From: JAZDLC01 sp043802345
GTDB lineage: Bacteria > Planctomycetota > B15-G4 > JADJEK01
DNA length: 29,617 nt
Assembly (NCBI GenBank): GCA_043802345.1
Contig: JAZDLC010000379.1
Location: forward strand, 1-29,617
Reading direction: 5' to 3'
Shown here: piece by piece, positions 1 to 8,308 of the stretch
How the letters are laid out: the number at the start of each line of letters is the position of its first letter
How positions within the stretch are numbered: position 1 is the stretch's first letter
The notes under the pieces: generated by a model
What the model saw: only the letters and a program-made list of their open reading frames with translations
What the model was told of the DNA's origin: nothing
Database searches by the model: none
Position numbers and translations under genes: made by a program

Positions 1-2046
1 GCCGCCACCGTCACCTTCGAGAAGGGAGACATTCCCAAGAGAAGGTTGGCCGACAGCCAGATCGAGGATCCCGTCGCCTCCAATGTCGGCCACGGCAATC
101 GTGAAAGGGAAGACCGAAGTCTCGTAGCTCGTGGGCGCACCGAGTCCGCCCGCTCCATTGCCGAGGAAGACGAGGACTTCCCCGCCGTACCCACCGCCAT
201 TGGTGCACGCGACGTCGAGGTTCCCGTCGCGGTCGAAGTCCGCCGAGACCACTCCGGACGGATAGACGCCGGCGGAGTAAAGCACGGGCAACCCGTACTG
301 CAGAGGTCCGGTCGCCAGGAAGAGCTCGATGTTGCCGCTCGCAGGAGCTCCGGGCTGTACCATGGTTCCGACGAGAACGTCGGGAAGACCGTTCCCATCG
401 ATGTCGGCCACCGTGAATCCGGGCGATGGGGACGCCGTGGTGAGATGACTCGAGATCAGGGAGAACCCCCCCAGGCCGTTCCCCTCGTAGATCCGAAACT
501 CGTTGCTGTCGCGCAGCAAGACAGTGAGGTCGAGGTCTCCGTCCAGGTCGAGATCGGTCGCTTCGATCTCCGCGTACACGTACAGCGGAATCGGATTGGC
601 GGAGGCGAACACGTAGCCGCCGGCCCCGTCGCCGAGAAAGACCGCGACCTCCTGAGTCGCCGATATGCCCAGTTCCCCAGCGAGGACGACATCCGTGACG
701 CCATCGCCGTTGACATCTCCCGATTCGATGAACCCGACGTAGTCATAGGGTGACAAGAGCGGCGTACTTGGCCCGTCCGACAGGTTTCCGAGACCGTCGT
801 TCAGCCGAACGTCAAGTCGACCGGATCCTATGGTGTACAGGACGAAGTCCTCGTCTCCGTCGCCGTCGACGTCGAACATGGCGACCGAACGCGGGTCGTC
901 CGTGGACGGCGTGGCGCCGATGCCACCCATTCCGTCCGCCAGCACCACCGTGACCAGGCCGACGTCTCCAACCACGCCGCCTGACGACACGATGTCGGGC
1001 CGACGGTCGCCATTCATGTCCGCGATCGCCATATCCAGAGGCTGACTGCAGGCCACCAACTCGGGCGCGCCGAACAGTCCGTTGCCGCTGCCGCGCAGCC
1101 TCACTGCCTTCCGACCGGAGATACCCCCGGTCACGACCGCGTCGAGGACTCCGTCGCCGTCCAGATCACCCAGCGCGATATCGTCCAGGCGCATATCCAG
1201 AGCCGGGCCAGTTCCTTCGGCGGCCGTGAAATGCCCGGTTCCGTCACCCACCATCGTCAGCACCAGGGGATAGTAGATCTGCCGGGCGACGACGACGTCG
1301 AGAATGCCGTCACCGTCGACATCCCCGGCCGCGAGATCCTTCGCCGACCAGGTGGGAGGTAGATCGCTCAGAATGGGTGTCGAAAACCCGCCCAGCCCGT
1401 CCCCTCGCAGCAATTGCAGCGCATTACCCCCCAGGAATACCGCGTCGGGATGGCCATCGCCCGTGAAGTCCAGAACCAGCAAGTTGCTCGGTCGATCCGT
1501 AATGAAGTAGGTCGGGGGCGCCGGGAACTGCCCGAGGCCGTTGTTCAGAAGGACCCCGATGCGGCCACGGGAGATCGAGTACATCCCGACGACCACGTCG
1601 AGGTGCCCGTCAGCGTCGACGTCCGCGATCTCCACCTCATGGACCGGCCAGTCGACATGATAGACCGCCGTCGACGAGAAGCCTCCGAACGGGTTACTGA
1701 ACAGGACGGCGATCGTGCTGCCGAAGGAGCCCGCCACCACGACGTCGGCGAATCGGTCACCGTTCAGGTCTCCGACCGCGATGTCCTTCGGTTCCCTGAG
1801 TACCTGGGTTGTATTGGTCGTGGTGATGTTCCCGAAGCCGTCGCCCAGAAGAACGGTCACCTCCTCCGAGTCCTCGTTCAAGACGACAACATCGGGGCTT
1901 CCATCATCGTTCAGATCGGCGACCTCGACCCGGCTGGGCCTTTCACCCACCGGAGACTGCGGAGTTCCGAAACGGGGAGGTGTCTGCGCCGAAAGCGCAG
2001 GCATGAGAGCAAGCAGAAGGCAGGAGGGCAGCGACACAGGTCTCAT
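1..2046 (-). CDS. Secreted FG-GAP/VCBS repeat protein (partial, C-terminus beyond window)
   Basis: The reverse strand is open from an ATG at 2046 to the window edge, giving 682 codons without a stop. The start follows a GGAAG ribosome-binding site and a Sec-type signal peptide (MRPVSLPSCLLLALMPALSA). About 13 calcium-binding-like D-x-D/N-x-D-G-x-x-D motifs follow at roughly 45-55 residue spacing, for example DLNGDRFADVVVAG, DVDGDGILDVVVA, DLDGDGVLDAVVTG and DFDRDGNLDVACT. This is the pattern of FG-GAP/VCBS repeats, which fold as integrin-like beta-propellers, so roughly two seven-bladed propellers are possible. The protein is probably exported and may bind ligands or surfaces; no catalytic motif is visible. 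The C-terminus, where a sorting or anchoring domain would sit, lies outside the window. The gene is transcribed away from the transporter genes upstream of it. The family assignment is secure; the role is unknown. Confidence 0.9.
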   Translation of the reverse strand, partial: MRPVSLPSCLLLALMPALSAQTPPRFGTPQSPVGERPSRVEVADLNDDGSPDVVVLNEDSEEVTVLLGDGFGNITTTNTTQVLREPKDIAVGDLNGDRFADVVVAGSFGSTIAVLFSNPFGGFSSTAVYHVDWPVHEVEIADVDADGHLDVVVGMYSISRGRIGVLLNNGLGQFPAPPTYFITDRPSNLLVLDFTGDGHPDAVFLGGNALQLLRGDGLGGFSTPILSDLPPTWSAKDLAAGDVDGDGILDVVVARQIYYPLVLTMVGDGTGHFTAAEGTGPALDMRLDDIALGDLDGDGVLDAVVTGGISGRKAVRLRGSGNGLFGAPELVACSQPLDMAIADMNGDRRPDIVSSGGVVGDVGLVTVVLADGMGGIGATPSTDDPRSVAMFDVDGDGDEDFVLYTIGSGRLDVRLNDGLGNLSDGPSTPLLSPYDYVGFIESGDVNGDGVTDVVLAGELGISATQEVAVFLGDGAGGYVFASANPIPLYVYAEIEATDLDLDGDLDLTVLLRDSNEFRIYEGNGLGGFSLISSHLTTASPSPGFTVADIDGNGLPDVLVGTMVQPGAPASGNIELFLATGPLQYGLPVLYSAGVYPSGVVSADFDRDGNLDVACTNGGGYGGEVLVFLGNGAGGLGAPTSYETSVFPFTIAVADIGGDGILDLAVGQPSLGNVSLLEGDGGG

Positions 2047-2212
2047 GGGAATCTTCCTTCCAGAATCATGGTTCGGGAACCCCATGCCACGTCCTACAGA
2101 TGGACCCTGGGCATCAAGAAGCGCGGCGCCGCCAACGGCGACACCCTTCGCACTCTCGGGGGGGCTTCCCGACATGCTCGTCCCTAGTGCAACAGGCTAG
2201 TCACACCCTGGG

Positions 2213-2227
2213 CGCCGGTAACCGGCG
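2213..2227 (-). terminator. Small inverted repeat downstream of the MFS gene
   Basis: A perfect 6-bp stem, CGCCGG/CCGGCG, with a 3-nt loop lies about 30 nt past the MFS stop codon and upstream of the VCBS gene. No T-tract follows on the minus strand, although the plus-strand side is followed by TTTCT. It could be a weak terminator or a processing site. Confidence 0.25.
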
Positions 2228-2255
2228 TTTCTCGTCGACCGCCGAGCATCTCCGC

Positions 2256-3698
2256 TCACTCGAGGATCTGCTTGGCCCGGTAGCCGCCCTTCCTCCTGAT
2301 GGAGAAGAACAGGATCCCGAACACGAGGATGAGCGGCAGCGCCGCCGACGAGGTCCAGCGGAAGCCCCAGCGCATGCCGAAGTTGTCGGCCGGCTCGATG
2401 AGCGCCGTGGCCTGGTCGACCAGCGCATCGCTTTCCGCCGCCTTCACCACGTTGCGGAGCGCGTTGGCGGTATCGCCGACCGGAAGTTCCCCTGCCGCAT
2501 CGAGACCCGCCATCAGATCGACCGCGGCTTGATCGTGCGACTGCTCCAGCACCCGCACGACTTCCGCCCGGTGCTCCTGGAGGCTCTGGTGCATGTACCG
2601 GTCGCCGATGCTCCCCATCAGCGGCGTGGTCACGAGGCCGACGAACGCCATGCCCATTCCCCCCATCAATGCCAGCCCGAGCGAGCCGGTCTTCGGCAGG
2701 CGCTCGGAGACGAATCCGAGCATCGTCGGCCAGAAGTAGCAGACGCCGACGTAGAAGACCGTGGCCGCGAGGACGATGACCCCGACCGCCTCGGCCATGG
2801 AGAGCAGCAACAGTCCGAGGCCCCCGAGGATGGCCGACATCACGAGGATTCCGGTTGGCGCGAGCCGGTGGACCACGGGACCCGCGAAGAAGCGCAGAAC
2901 CGCCATGAGCCCCGTCCCCCACACCAGCACCAGGATGCCGGCATTGTCACCCGCGAAGCTCATGGCGCCGCCCATGGCCGTGCCCATCCACCGGCCCGGT
3001 CCCAGTTCGAGCGAGGCGGTCAGGCCCATACAGAGGAACATCACGATGAACAGGGGATTCAGCACCGCGGCGAACATGCCGCCGAAGGTCACGCCCGACT
3101 GCACCCGCTCGGTCTTCGGGAACTCCTGGCCGAGGAACAGGAACCCGTAGATCACCGTCGGAATCAGCACGATCAGCAGCTTGAACTGCCAGGCCAGCAG
3201 TCCGAGGACTTCCTGGCCGTCGCTCGTGTACAGGTAGTTGTCCAGCAGGTAGGCGATCAGTCCCCCGATCACGATGCCGCCGGGGAACCAGACGTGGAAC
3301 CGGTTGAGTTTGGTGGTCTTGTCATCGGGGAAGAGCGTGGCGACCAGCGGGTTGCAGGCCGCCTCCACGGCGCCGTTCCCGAGCGCGATCATCAACCCGC
3401 CGGCGAACAGCATCTGGAAGCCGTTCGCGAACGCCATGAGCAGCGTGCCGATCGCATGGCAGAGAAACGCGATCCGCATCTGCCACTTGATCCCCATCGC
3501 GTCGACCAGCGGCCCCAGCAGGAAGATCGAGATCGTGAAGCCCCATAGGGTCACCCCGCCGATCAGCCCGCCCTGGGCGTTGCTCAGCACGAAGTATTCC
3601 TTGAACTGATCCATGTTCGACGTGATGACGCCGAAGGCGACCGAGGTCGAGATCAGGGAGAAGCAACTGCCGGCGAAGAGGCGCCCTTTGTTCATCAT
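2256..3698 (-). CDS. MFS transporter with a hydrophilic insert before the last membrane helix
   Basis: This is a 480-aa polytopic membrane protein of the major facilitator superfamily. The ATG at 3698 is chosen because GAGGAA lies four bases upstream and the reading changes from low-quality sequence to membrane-protein sequence there; the frame is open further upstream only as an antisense overlap of the OPT gene. It has about 11 hydrophobic helices over residues 5-365, with the typical MFS loop between helices 2 and 3 (GPLVDAMGIKWQMR). Residues about 367-449 form a charged, helix-prone segment, then a last helix (about 451-467) and a basic tail. This soluble insert is unusual for MFS proteins. 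The gene starts 8 nt after the OPT transporter stop, so the two probably form one operon. The substrate cannot be read from the sequence; sugars or small organic acids are possible. Confidence 0.85.
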   Translation of the reverse strand: MMNKGRLFAGSCFSLISTSVAFGVITSNMDQFKEYFVLSNAQGGLIGGVTLWGFTISIFLLGPLVDAMGIKWQMRIAFLCHAIGTLLMAFANGFQMLFAGGLMIALGNGAVEAACNPLVATLFPDDKTTKLNRFHVWFPGGIVIGGLIAYLLDNYLYTSDGQEVLGLLAWQFKLLIVLIPTVIYGFLFLGQEFPKTERVQSGVTFGGMFAAVLNPLFIVMFLCMGLTASLELGPGRWMGTAMGGAMSFAGDNAGILVLVWGTGLMAVLRFFAGPVVHRLAPTGILVMSAILGGLGLLLLSMAEAVGVIVLAATVFYVGVCYFWPTMLGFVSERLPKTGSLGLALMGGMGMAFVGLVTTPLMGSIGDRYMHQSLQEHRAEVVRVLEQSHDQAAVDLMAGLDAAGELPVGDTANALRNVVKAAESDALVDQATALIEPADNFGMRWGFRWTSSAALPLILVFGILFFSIRRKGGYRAKQILE

Positions 3699-3706
3699 CC
3701 GATTCC

Positions 3707-5575
3707 TCAGGTTGATTCGATCAGGATGATGAAGATACCGATAATGGCACCGCCGGCGATAGCACCGGCACAGAGGGTCTCCTGGTTTTCCACCCAGAGC
3801 TTGCGGCCCAGCGATCCCTGCCGCGCGCGGTAGCGCCTGCCGAGCAGCCAGAACAGGATGGCGCCGAGCGCCATCGAGAGGGACGTGTAGAAGTTGATGA
3901 CGAACGCCAGTCCCAGGCCTATGGCCGAAAGCGGGAACCGGTTCCTTGTGATTATCTTGAGGATCTCGAACAGAATGCCGAGTCCGCCCCCGACGAACAC
4001 CGCGATCTTCGCCGAAAGAGGGAGGAAGGCGAGCCCCTTGGTCAGGACCTCCGCCACTCCCCGCCAGGCCTGGGCTCCGGGCATCGGCAATCCGGCCGAC
4101 TTGAGGTTGGACGCGTCGAAGTGGATCATGGCGTAGAAGATCGGAATCGCCACGAAAGCGCCGGCGAAGATGCCGAGCACGTGTCCCATCGCCTGGTGCC
4201 TCGGTTTGCCTCCCAGCATGTACCCCGGTTTGATGTCCATCAGCAGGTTCGAGGTGTTGCTCGCCACCTCGGCGGTGATGGCGGCCGTTGCCACGTTCGT
4301 GGTCGTGCGCCCGGGCGCCAGCACGCTGAAGGTGGTCTGGGTCAGATAGCCGAGGGCGCTGGTGGGGGTGATCGAGGTCAGGCCCGCCGACGTGGCACCG
4401 ATCGTCACGAAGACGAAGACCAGCGGGATGGCAATGATGCCCAACCAGGGCGCGACGTCGAAGTACCGCCAGGCCAGATAGACGATGAGGGCTCCCACCA
4501 GAGGGATGCCGATGACCGAGATGCGGAGCGGAAGTTCGATGTGAGCGAGAACATCCTCCTTCCGCTTTCGCCTTCCGACCATCCCGCGCAAGGCTTCGGC
4601 GATGACCTTCGGCTTGGCGAAGAAGCTGAACAGGCTGGCGGTGGTCATCATGGCGACCCCGCCCCACATTCCCCATTTGAGGATGCCGCGAAACCCGGTC
4701 TCAGTGATGATGCCGGCATTGATCGCCCAGGGCGCCAGCAGGCAGTAGTTGATGACGGCGCCGATCAGCAGCGAGATGCCGGTGCGGATTCCCATCAATC
4801 CGCCGGTGGCCATCATGACGATGGAGGACTCGAAGTGGATCGTCAGGTCCTTCAGCGGAACTCCGCTGATGCTCGGCGTGAAGTAGCGGTAGAGGATGTT
4901 ATCCCAGTACTCCGGCAGCTTGACGAACTGCAGGTGCACGGCTGCCATGATCTTCGAACTCTGCATCAATTGGATCAGCGCCGAGAGCGCGCCGGCCGAC
5001 GCCAGCAACTTCGCCTTGAACATCCCCTCCTTGCCGCTCTCACTGTGGAGGGCATCGAGCACGACGCCGCAGGCCCGCCCCTCCGGAAACGGGTACTGTT
5101 CATCGTTGATGAACCGCCGCTTCAACGGGAAGGCGAAGAGGACGCCCAGGATCGAGAGGCTGATCATCCAGATCATGCAGACGGGGAGCGGGATCAGCTC
5201 CTCGGTGATGATCATGTAGGCCGCGAGGCTGGTCACGAGCGGCGCCGTCATGTAGCCGGCCGCCGTGGCGATCGACTGCATGGCGTTGTTCTCGAGGATG
5301 GTCATCTCCGAACCGATGCCGACGCGAGAGAAGATCTTGAACAGGGCGAACGAGAGGATCACCGACGTGATGCCCACGCCGAGCGTCCATCCGGTCTGGA
5401 TGCCGATGTACAGGTTGGTCAGGCTCAGCACGCTGCCGAGCGCCATCCCGGTCAGGCCGGAGCGGAGCGTGAGCTGGGGCATGTCCCCCAGGAACACGTT
5501 CTCGAGCCACCATCGGTCCTTCTCCTCCACGCTGAGGTCGAGGATCTCCTCGTCGCTGAGCTGCTGAATGGGCAC
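3707..5575 (-). CDS. OPT-family oligopeptide transporter
   Basis: This is a large polytopic permease of the oligopeptide transporter (OPT) family, which imports small peptides or metal chelates with protons. The GTG at 5575 is preferred because GAGGAG lies 7 nt upstream and the protein then begins with a soluble leader (VPIQQLSDEEILDLS) followed by membrane helices, 622 aa in total. A longer in-frame start at 5794 would add about 73 residues that look non-coding. Family-like motifs are visible: ENNAMQSIATAAGY at about residues 95-108 and YPFPEGRACGVVLDAL from about 161. More than a dozen hydrophobic segments follow, ending in a helix that runs to the C-terminus. The MFS gene follows after 8 nt. 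Peptidase genes elsewhere in the window make peptide uptake plausible, but the substrate is inferred. Confidence 0.88.
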   Translation of the reverse strand: MPIQQLSDEEILDLSVEEKDRWWLENVFLGDMPQLTLRSGLTGMALGSVLSLTNLYIGIQTGWTLGVGITSVILSFALFKIFSRVGIGSEMTILENNAMQSIATAAGYMTAPLVTSLAAYMIITEELIPLPVCMIWMISLSILGVLFAFPLKRRFINDEQYPFPEGRACGVVLDALHSESGKEGMFKAKLLASAGALSALIQLMQSSKIMAAVHLQFVKLPEYWDNILYRYFTPSISGVPLKDLTIHFESSIVMMATGGLMGIRTGISLLIGAVINYCLLAPWAINAGIITETGFRGILKWGMWGGVAMMTTASLFSFFAKPKVIAEALRGMVGRRKRKEDVLAHIELPLRISVIGIPLVGALIVYLAWRYFDVAPWLGIIAIPLVFVFVTIGATSAGLTSITPTSALGYLTQTTFSVLAPGRTTTNVATAAITAEVASNTSNLLMDIKPGYMLGGKPRHQAMGHVLGIFAGAFVAIPIFYAMIHFDASNLKSAGLPMPGAQAWRGVAEVLTKGLAFLPLSAKIAVFVGGGLGILFEILKIITRNRFPLSAIGLGLAFVINFYTSLSMALGAILFWLLGRRYRARQGSLGRKLWVENQETLCAGAIAGGAIIGIFIILIEST

Positions 5576-5811
5576 CCGGTCGCTCCTCGTCCATTGGATC
5601 CGGCCGTCGTGGCCGGGGTGGCGGGCATTGTAGAGAGGATCAGGTCGATGCAAGGACGTCCCCGGATTCCCTTGGCCGAGCAGATGCTCCGGAAAAAGCG
5701 CCTTTTCTGTCCGGGCTCCCCGACGGGCTGCGATCTCCCTGTTGCAGGACGAACGAGCCTGCCGGGGCCTCCCCCCGGGAACCGCAACCATCAACCGACA
5801 GGAGCAGAACC

Positions 5812-6489
5812 ATGACTATCCGCAACATCTCCATCACCGCGACCGTTCTCACCACCCTCGCCTGCGCGGCGCACCAGGCACTGGCCAGCGATAATCCGTA
5901 CGCCGTCAACGCCGTCGCGGGTCAAAACAAGTTAGCCGAGGGCCGGCCCACCCGGGGGTTCGGCGACTCGGACCAGGTCGACGTCTGGGTGCCGTTCTCC
6001 TTCCGCTTCCAGGGGTACTCGAACATCGGCGCGGCTTCCCTCGTCATGTGGGTGAAACCGATCGGACAGCTCATCGGCACCGACTCCCTGATCGTCCAGG
6101 GCGCCAGCGGGCAGTCGCATTCGGCCTACCTGAACTTCGAGTCGCTGAGCACGACCTCCTGGAACCGGGTCGAGGTCGACCTCTCCCAGAACACGGACGT
6201 CATGGCCGCCGTGCGGCGCGGATACGTGGAGGCCGTGATCCAGGACGACTCGGCGGTCCACTCGGTGCAGCTCCTCCTGAAAGGCGCGCAGCAACAGCAG
6301 CAGGTCGCCGTCTATGCGTACGACGTCTACTACTGGGGCTGGGACGCAAACGCGGGGCAGTGGGCCTGGATCCGCTGGCAGAGCTACTGGAGCCCGACCG
6401 ACGCCCAGCAGGGGGTCGACTACCTCAAGACGAACTACCACGTCCACGCCACCTACACCAAGCGCTTCTACCGCTGGGGCAGGGAGTAG
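5812..6489 (+). CDS. Secreted protein of unknown function, Trp/Tyr-rich C-terminus
   Basis: This is a 225-aa protein with a good ribosome-binding site (AGGAG, 7 nt before the ATG) and a clear Sec signal peptide, MTIRNISITATVLTTLACAA, with a likely cleavage after ALA at residue 26. The mature part alternates short hydrophobic and polar stretches, as in an all-beta domain (about residues 45-160), and includes a run of five glutamines at about residues 162-166. The last 60 residues are unusually aromatic (YYWGWDANAGQWAWIRW, then YW, FYRWG). No enzyme motif is seen and I do not recognise the family. The beta part resembles carbohydrate-binding modules only in general character. It is transcribed divergently from the OPT/MFS operon with a 236-bp gap and stands alone, ending in TAG. 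Confidence 0.8.
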   Translation: MTIRNISITATVLTTLACAAHQALASDNPYAVNAVAGQNKLAEGRPTRGFGDSDQVDVWVPFSFRFQGYSNIGAASLVMWVKPIGQLIGTDSLIVQGASGQSHSAYLNFESLSTTSWNRVEVDLSQNTDVMAAVRRGYVEAVIQDDSAVHSVQLLLKGAQQQQQVAVYAYDVYYWGWDANAGQWAWIRWQSYWSPTDAQQGVDYLKTNYHVHATYTKRFYRWGRE

Positions 6490-6533
6490 GCGGCAACCTT
6501 CTCAACTTCCGGTGGTGGTGATGCCGCGGAGCC

Positions 6534-7544
6534 TCAGGTCCGATCCTGAGGCTCCGCCTCTTGCACGACGATCACGGCCGCCCCGGTGAAGCGCCCCTCC
6601 CGTAGGTCGTCCAGCGCCTCCTGCGCCCTCTCCAGGGGATAGGGATGCACTTCCGTTTCCACCGGCACCTTTGGCGCCAGCGCGAAGAACTCCTCCCCAT
6701 CCTGCCTCGTCAAGTTGGCCACCGACCGGAGCACGCGCTCGCCCCACAGATCCGCGTACGGAAAGGACGGGATATCGCTCATGTGGATCCCCGCGCAGAC
6801 CACCACGCCTCCCTTCCGGACGCGCTTCAAGGCGAGCGGAACCAGCGCTCCTTCGGGAGCAAAGATGATCGCCGCGTCCAGTTCCTCCGGCGGCGCCGCG
6901 GACGAAGGGCCGGCCCAGACCGCCCCCAGGCTCCGGGCGAACGCCTGAGCCGCCTCGTCCCCCTCGCGAGTGAAGGCGAACACCTCCCGCCCCTGGTAGC
7001 GGGCCACCTGGATCAGGATGTGGGCCGCGGCGCCGAACCCGTAGAACCCGAGCTTCTCCCCTTCACCGGCCATGCGCAGGGCCCGGTAGCCGATCAGTCC
7101 GGCGCAGAGCAGTGGCGCCGCCTGCAGGTCCGGGTAACGCTCCGGGATGGGAAAGGCGAAGCCGGCATCCGCCACGCATCGTTCCGCGAAGCCGCCGTCA
7201 CGCTGGTAGCCGGTGTAGACGGCGTGATCGCAGAGATTCTCCTGGCCGGTCCGGCAGAGTTCGCACGCACCGCAGCTCCCTCCCAGCCAGGGGATTCCCA
7301 CTCGCGCCCCGGGAGCAAAGCCGGTCACCGCCGCGCCCGCATCGAGCACTCGCCCGACAACCTGATGTCCGGGAACCACCGGCAGCCTGGGGTGCTTCAG
7401 ATCACCGTCCACCACATGCAGGTCGGTCCGGCAGACGCCACAGGCATGCACCTGCAGCAGGATGTCTCCCTTGCCACACTCCGGCTCAGCGATCTCCTCG
7501 AACCGCAGTTGCTGCCCGACTTCGTGGAGAACCTGAGCCCGCAT
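6534..7544 (-). CDS. Zinc-dependent alcohol dehydrogenase family protein (MDR superfamily)
   Basis: This is a 336-aa medium-chain dehydrogenase/reductase that should oxidise alcohols or reduce aldehydes with NAD(P)(H) in the cytoplasm. The ATG at 7544 overlaps the stop of the upstream peptidase gene (TGATG), with GGGGGAG just before it. Catalytic zinc ligands are visible at C38 (GVCRTD), H60 (VPGHQ) and probably C149 (LLCAG). Structural zinc cysteines lie at 91, 94, 97 and 105. The nucleotide-binding loop reads GFYGFGAAAH rather than the usual GxGxxG, and the residue after H60 is Q rather than E. Both fit a divergent subfamily of zinc-binding ADHs (as I recall, the 'zinc-binding alcohol dehydrogenase family protein' group) rather than classical AdhP. 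It is the last gene of the ACT-peptidase-ADH operon. The substrate is unknown. Confidence 0.9.
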   Translation of the reverse strand: MRAQVLHEVGQQLRFEEIAEPECGKGDILLQVHACGVCRTDLHVVDGDLKHPRLPVVPGHQVVGRVLDAGAAVTGFAPGARVGIPWLGGSCGACELCRTGQENLCDHAVYTGYQRDGGFAERCVADAGFAFPIPERYPDLQAAPLLCAGLIGYRALRMAGEGEKLGFYGFGAAAHILIQVARYQGREVFAFTREGDEAAQAFARSLGAVWAGPSSAAPPEELDAAIIFAPEGALVPLALKRVRKGGVVVCAGIHMSDIPSFPYADLWGERVLRSVANLTRQDGEEFFALAPKVPVETEVHPYPLERAQEALDDLREGRFTGAAVIVVQEAEPQDRT

Positions 7545-8308
7545 CACTCCCCCATCACGCCGTACCTGACCAGGCGGTAGCGGTACGACTCGTTCGCCGT
7601 GATCGCTGCCGCGACCTTGCCATGGAGGTCTTCGTCCCACACCGCGTACCGTTCGATGAAAGCGTCCGCCGCCTCCCGGTCTCCCCGCTCCTGGATGTCC
7701 AGCACCTGCTCCAGCATCTTCTCGACCACGGCGTGGTAGCGGTCATAGTCGATGCGCAGCTTGCCGCTCTCGGGGATCAGCTCCAGCAGGCCGTTTTCCA
7801 TGAAGTAGTTCCACTGCATCAACTGCATGGTCTGGTACGGCTGGGAGCGCCTGGGCTTCACCGACTGCAGTACCCTCAGGACGCCCGAAGCGCGCACCGA
7901 TCGCAGCCGCGCCTCGTCGTAGTAGCCGCTGCCCCGGTGAATCCTCGCGGAGAACAGCGCGATCAGATCCGCCTTGAGCTCCTCGATCAGGTCGGAGTCC
8001 TCCTCCAGGGCCACATCCAGGTTGCGCCCCTTCCGGTCGGTCTTCGGTCCCAGGTAGTGGCCGACTTCGTGCCAGAGAGTGCGGTAGAAGTTGCCGTCGA
8101 GCTGCAGGTCTCCATGCTGATTCTCCACCACCGCGGCCTGGAAACGGCCCCTGGCGATTTCGAAGATCTGCGGATCGGTCAGGACGTTGTAGCGGAGCAG
8201 GATCGTGCGGCCGTACTTGGCGGTGATTCGCGCCTCGTTCGGCAAGATGGTCGCGGTGTTCGTGCCCCGGGCCTGGCCGAAGTCCGCGACGACGTTGTAG
8301 ACCCCCAC
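7544..8308 (-). CDS. C-terminal part of a frameshifted M49-like (dipeptidyl peptidase III-type) zinc peptidase
   Basis: This frame encodes the catalytic half of a peptidase whose N-terminal half lies in another frame upstream. Zinc-site motifs are HEVGH (fragment residues 80-84) and, about 25 residues later, EELKAD. That arrangement matches bacterial relatives of dipeptidyl peptidase III (family M49), where a downstream EE(C/A)xAD/E motif gives the third ligand. The stretch just before, GVYNVVADFGQARGTNTA, is also typical of that group as I remember it. An apparent GTG start at 8308 gives 254 aa, but it has no convincing ribosome-binding site and cuts into a conserved region, so it is unlikely to be a real start. 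The stop overlaps the ADH start by one base. If the frameshift is an assembly or sequencing error, the intact enzyme is about 603 aa. Confidence 0.8.
   Translation of the reverse strand: MGVYNVVADFGQARGTNTATILPNEARITAKYGRTILLRYNVLTDPQIFEIARGRFQAAVVENQHGDLQLDGNFYRTLWHEVGHYLGPKTDRKGRNLDVALEEDSDLIEELKADLIALFSARIHRGSGYYDEARLRSVRASGVLRVLQSVKPRRSQPYQTMQLMQWNYFMENGLLELIPESGKLRIDYDRYHAVVEKMLEQVLDIQERGDREAADAFIERYAVWDEDLHGKVAAAITANESYRYRLVRYGVMGE

Noticed and set aside
46..753. Plus-strand open frame of 235 codons
   Set aside because: It is the antisense of the VCBS-repeat gene; the minus strand gives repeated D-x-D-G motifs and a signal peptide.
2100..3548. Plus-strand open frame of 482 codons rich in His, Glu, Arg and Gln
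   Set aside because: Antisense to the MFS gene; composition is typical of GC-rich shadow frames and there is no domain.
3699..4676. Upstream extension of the MFS frame
   Set aside because: It overlaps the OPT gene on the same strand, lacks membrane-protein character, and a good ribosome-binding site precedes the ATG at 3698.
4121..5815. Plus-strand open frame of 564 codons
   Set aside because: Antisense to the OPT transporter, with His/Asp/Arg-rich low-quality sequence.
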